Origin: Lates calcarifer
Taxonomy: Eukaryota > Chordata > Actinopteri > Centropomidae
DNA length: 64,000 bases
Assembly (NCBI RefSeq): GCF_001640805.2
Contig: NC_066850.1
Span: forward strand, 9,458,510 to 9,522,509
Direction: 5' to 3'
In this document: piece by piece, positions 62,930 through 64,000 of the stretch
Numbering within the stretch: position 1 is the stretch's first letter
How the letters are laid out: each line of letters begins with the position of its first letter
The notes under the pieces: generated by a model
Database searches by the model: none
Seen by the model: the letters and a program-made list of their open reading frames with translations, nothing else
Told to the model about the DNA's origin: nothing
Program-made: the position numbers and the translations under genes

Positions 62930-63533
62930 ATAAATCCGATCTCTCAGAGGTGAATTCCGTGAACAAACGAGAGGAGAGCTGCCTTTCGCTCTCCTCGGTG
63001 CTGAATCAGGGAAGTCTGCGTAAAGCTGCTCTCCCCCTTTTTTTCTGAATGGAAAGACACAAAATCTGGTTCTCTACTAAAATAAATGCAATTTAAGTTA
63101 AGTCCATCACATTATATACATTACATTTCAAGTGTGTGCTCCTTAACCAAGTCCTAATAGGCTACATCTTCTCCTCGACTGGTGGTATATGTCTCATCCT
63201 GTCAGCATGGGGTTTAATTGGTGTATTTGACGAATAATGAAAGTTAAAGTTTTGGGCGATTTTTTAAATTTTAAATCACGTGTTGTGTGCCAAACCCTCA
63301 AGAAGCCCCCCCCCAATCTAAAAGACAAATAACGACTGCCATTATCGTCAGAAGAAGTGCCAGCCTACTTCTTATTGCTCTCTCTCGCTCTCTCTCTCTC
63401 GCTCTCTCTCTCTCACACACACTCTCACACACACACACCCCCCCCTCCCACCACCACCAAACACACACACACCTTCCCACTTTCCCTCTCACAGCCGAGG
63501 CGCTTCTCGTCTCCAAAGCCTGTCTCCAGAAGC
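62930..63533 (+). promoter_or_regulatory. Candidate promoter / 5' UTR region
   Basis: CpG dinucleotides become visibly more frequent from about 62935 than in the preceding tens of kilobases. The region holds a CACGTG E-box within AATCACGTGTTG near 63276 and a short C-run at 63307-63314. A long pyrimidine CT/CA tract (63378-63472) lies just before the ATG cluster, as is common in vertebrate 5' untranslated leaders. No clear TATA box at a fixed distance is seen; the start site cannot be placed. Confidence 0.35.
63378..63472 (+). repeat. Compound (CT)n(CA)n tract with C-run
   Basis: CT repeats with CG interruptions switch to CA repeats, then a C-rich and CCA-rich piece and a second CA run. It lies inside the presumed promoter/leader of the candidate exon. 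Confidence 0.9.
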
Positions 63534-63564
63534 ATGTCCTCAGACATGCAGCCAGCGCGATGCG

Positions 63565-63610
63565 ATGAAGCGGACCAAAAGACGCCACCAGCATGACAGC
63601 ATGAAAGCAG
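63565..63610 (+). CDS. Candidate first coding exon, unknown gene
   Basis: I do not recognise the gene. An ATG at 63565 opens a frame reading MKRTKRRHQHDSMKA. It stays open to 63610, where CAG|GTAAGG gives a near-consensus splice donor, leaving the frame in phase 1. A second in-frame ATG at 63601 has a better Kozak context (A at -3) and could be the real start, coding only MKA before the junction. Two upstream ATGs (63534 and 63546, same frame) open a 20-codon frame that ends at 63596 and overlaps it, so they would act as an upstream ORF. The short basic N-terminus, CpG-richer surroundings and pyrimidine leader support a first exon, but no downstream exon is in view. It might equally be a non-coding 5' exon. 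Confidence 0.3.
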
Positions 63611-63784
63611 GTAAGGCGACATATGAATAATGGTCTTTTTTTACCCCCCCCTCTTCATTAATTATTGGCTGTTTTCTCTGATAAATCAAAAGAGTCGATA
63701 TTGCTCAAGCGGGTTTACCAAAGTCTCTCTGAACAGGAGATACAGACCGCGTGTGTGGAAGCAGGACGGCAGCTTTTAATTAGA
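63611..63784 (+). other. Presumed start of a long first intron
   Basis: The sequence begins GTAAGG and then has no exon features. It would be intronic if the donor at 63610/63611 is real. Confidence 0.3.
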
Positions 63785-63892
63785 TTGTCTTGCTCAAGGA
63801 CACTCCGACGGGAGTTGCCAGGGATCGAACTTGAGACTTCTCGGACACGGGACGGTCTCTCTGTCTGTAACTGTTGCTCACACAGCCGAATC
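63785..63892 (+). repeat. Teleost interspersed repeat fragment, possibly SINE-derived
   Basis: TCTTGCTCAAGGACACTCCG, GCCAGGGATCGAACTTGAGA and the ending CACACAGCCG resemble the common fish repeat 'cttgctcaagggcacttc..gggattcgaacc..ccacagccgcc'. The GGGATCGAACTT box is the reverse complement of a tRNA B-box-like word, so a SINE origin is possible. Divergence is moderate. Confidence 0.5.
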
Positions 63893-64000
63893 GACACCTG
63901 TTACCATGATTCCATCCGGCGCGTAAAAATCCAAAAACATGGAAAGTAGATCATCATCATCATCAATGTTTTCTCTTAGGCTTTTATGCGCAAGTATTTG
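63893..64000. other. Right edge, nothing recognised
   Basis: Short unique sequence with a (CAT)n-like run at 63950-63964. Confidence 0.4.

Overview
The window reads as vertebrate nuclear DNA, most likely from a ray-finned (probably percomorph) fish. It is A+T-rich and crowded with (CA)n, (CT)n and poly(A)/poly(T) tracts. It carries several interspersed repeats that I recognise from teleost genomes: an RTE/Rex3-like LINE tail, an L2-like LINE, a Penelope-associated repeat, a LINE/SINE-tail repeat near 18.9 kb, and a repeat with 'aatttcatggcaatcc' modules. There is no bacterial gene organisation, no tRNA or rRNA gene and no CRISPR array. No open frame longer than about 190 codons exists, and none resembles a host protein I recognise. 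Species, chromosome and host gene cannot be named from the sequence.

Layout. 0-1 kb: a possible hAT end and the 3' end of an RTE-type LINE. 1-8.8 kb: unique A+T-rich DNA with a folded Penelope-type repeat (4.1 kb), a G-quadruplex-prone tract (6.1 kb) and copy A of the modular repeat (6.8-7.2 kb). 9.8-16.9 kb: mostly unique DNA holding eight ATGCAAAT octamers, the best candidate regulatory region. 17-18.5 kb: locally G+C-richer unique DNA. 18.8-25.4 kb: LINE/SINE-tail repeat, mariner-like fragment, many microsatellites, and copy B of the modular repeat. 25-37 kb: unique DNA, a repeat that recurs at 53.7 kb, and a second Penelope-type repeat (36.9 kb). 41.8-42.3 kb: a decayed L2-type reverse transcriptase with its YADD box still readable. 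44.6 kb: a decayed 21-bp minisatellite. 51.5-54 kb: copy C of the modular repeat, a candidate conserved non-coding block, and the second copy of the 32.6 kb repeat. 57.9-58.7 kb: another candidate regulatory block and a TAGC-rich repeat. 62.9-63.6 kb: CpG content rises, followed by a CT/CA tract, several ATGs and a strong splice-donor match (CAG|GTAAGG at 63610/63611). This looks like a promoter and first exon of a + strand gene continuing beyond the window.

The simplest reading is a long intergenic or intronic stretch upstream of a + strand transcript starting near the right end, with scattered putative enhancers and old mobile-element debris. Repeat-family names come from memory of consensus sequences, not from a search. 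Conservation calls are inferences from motif content.
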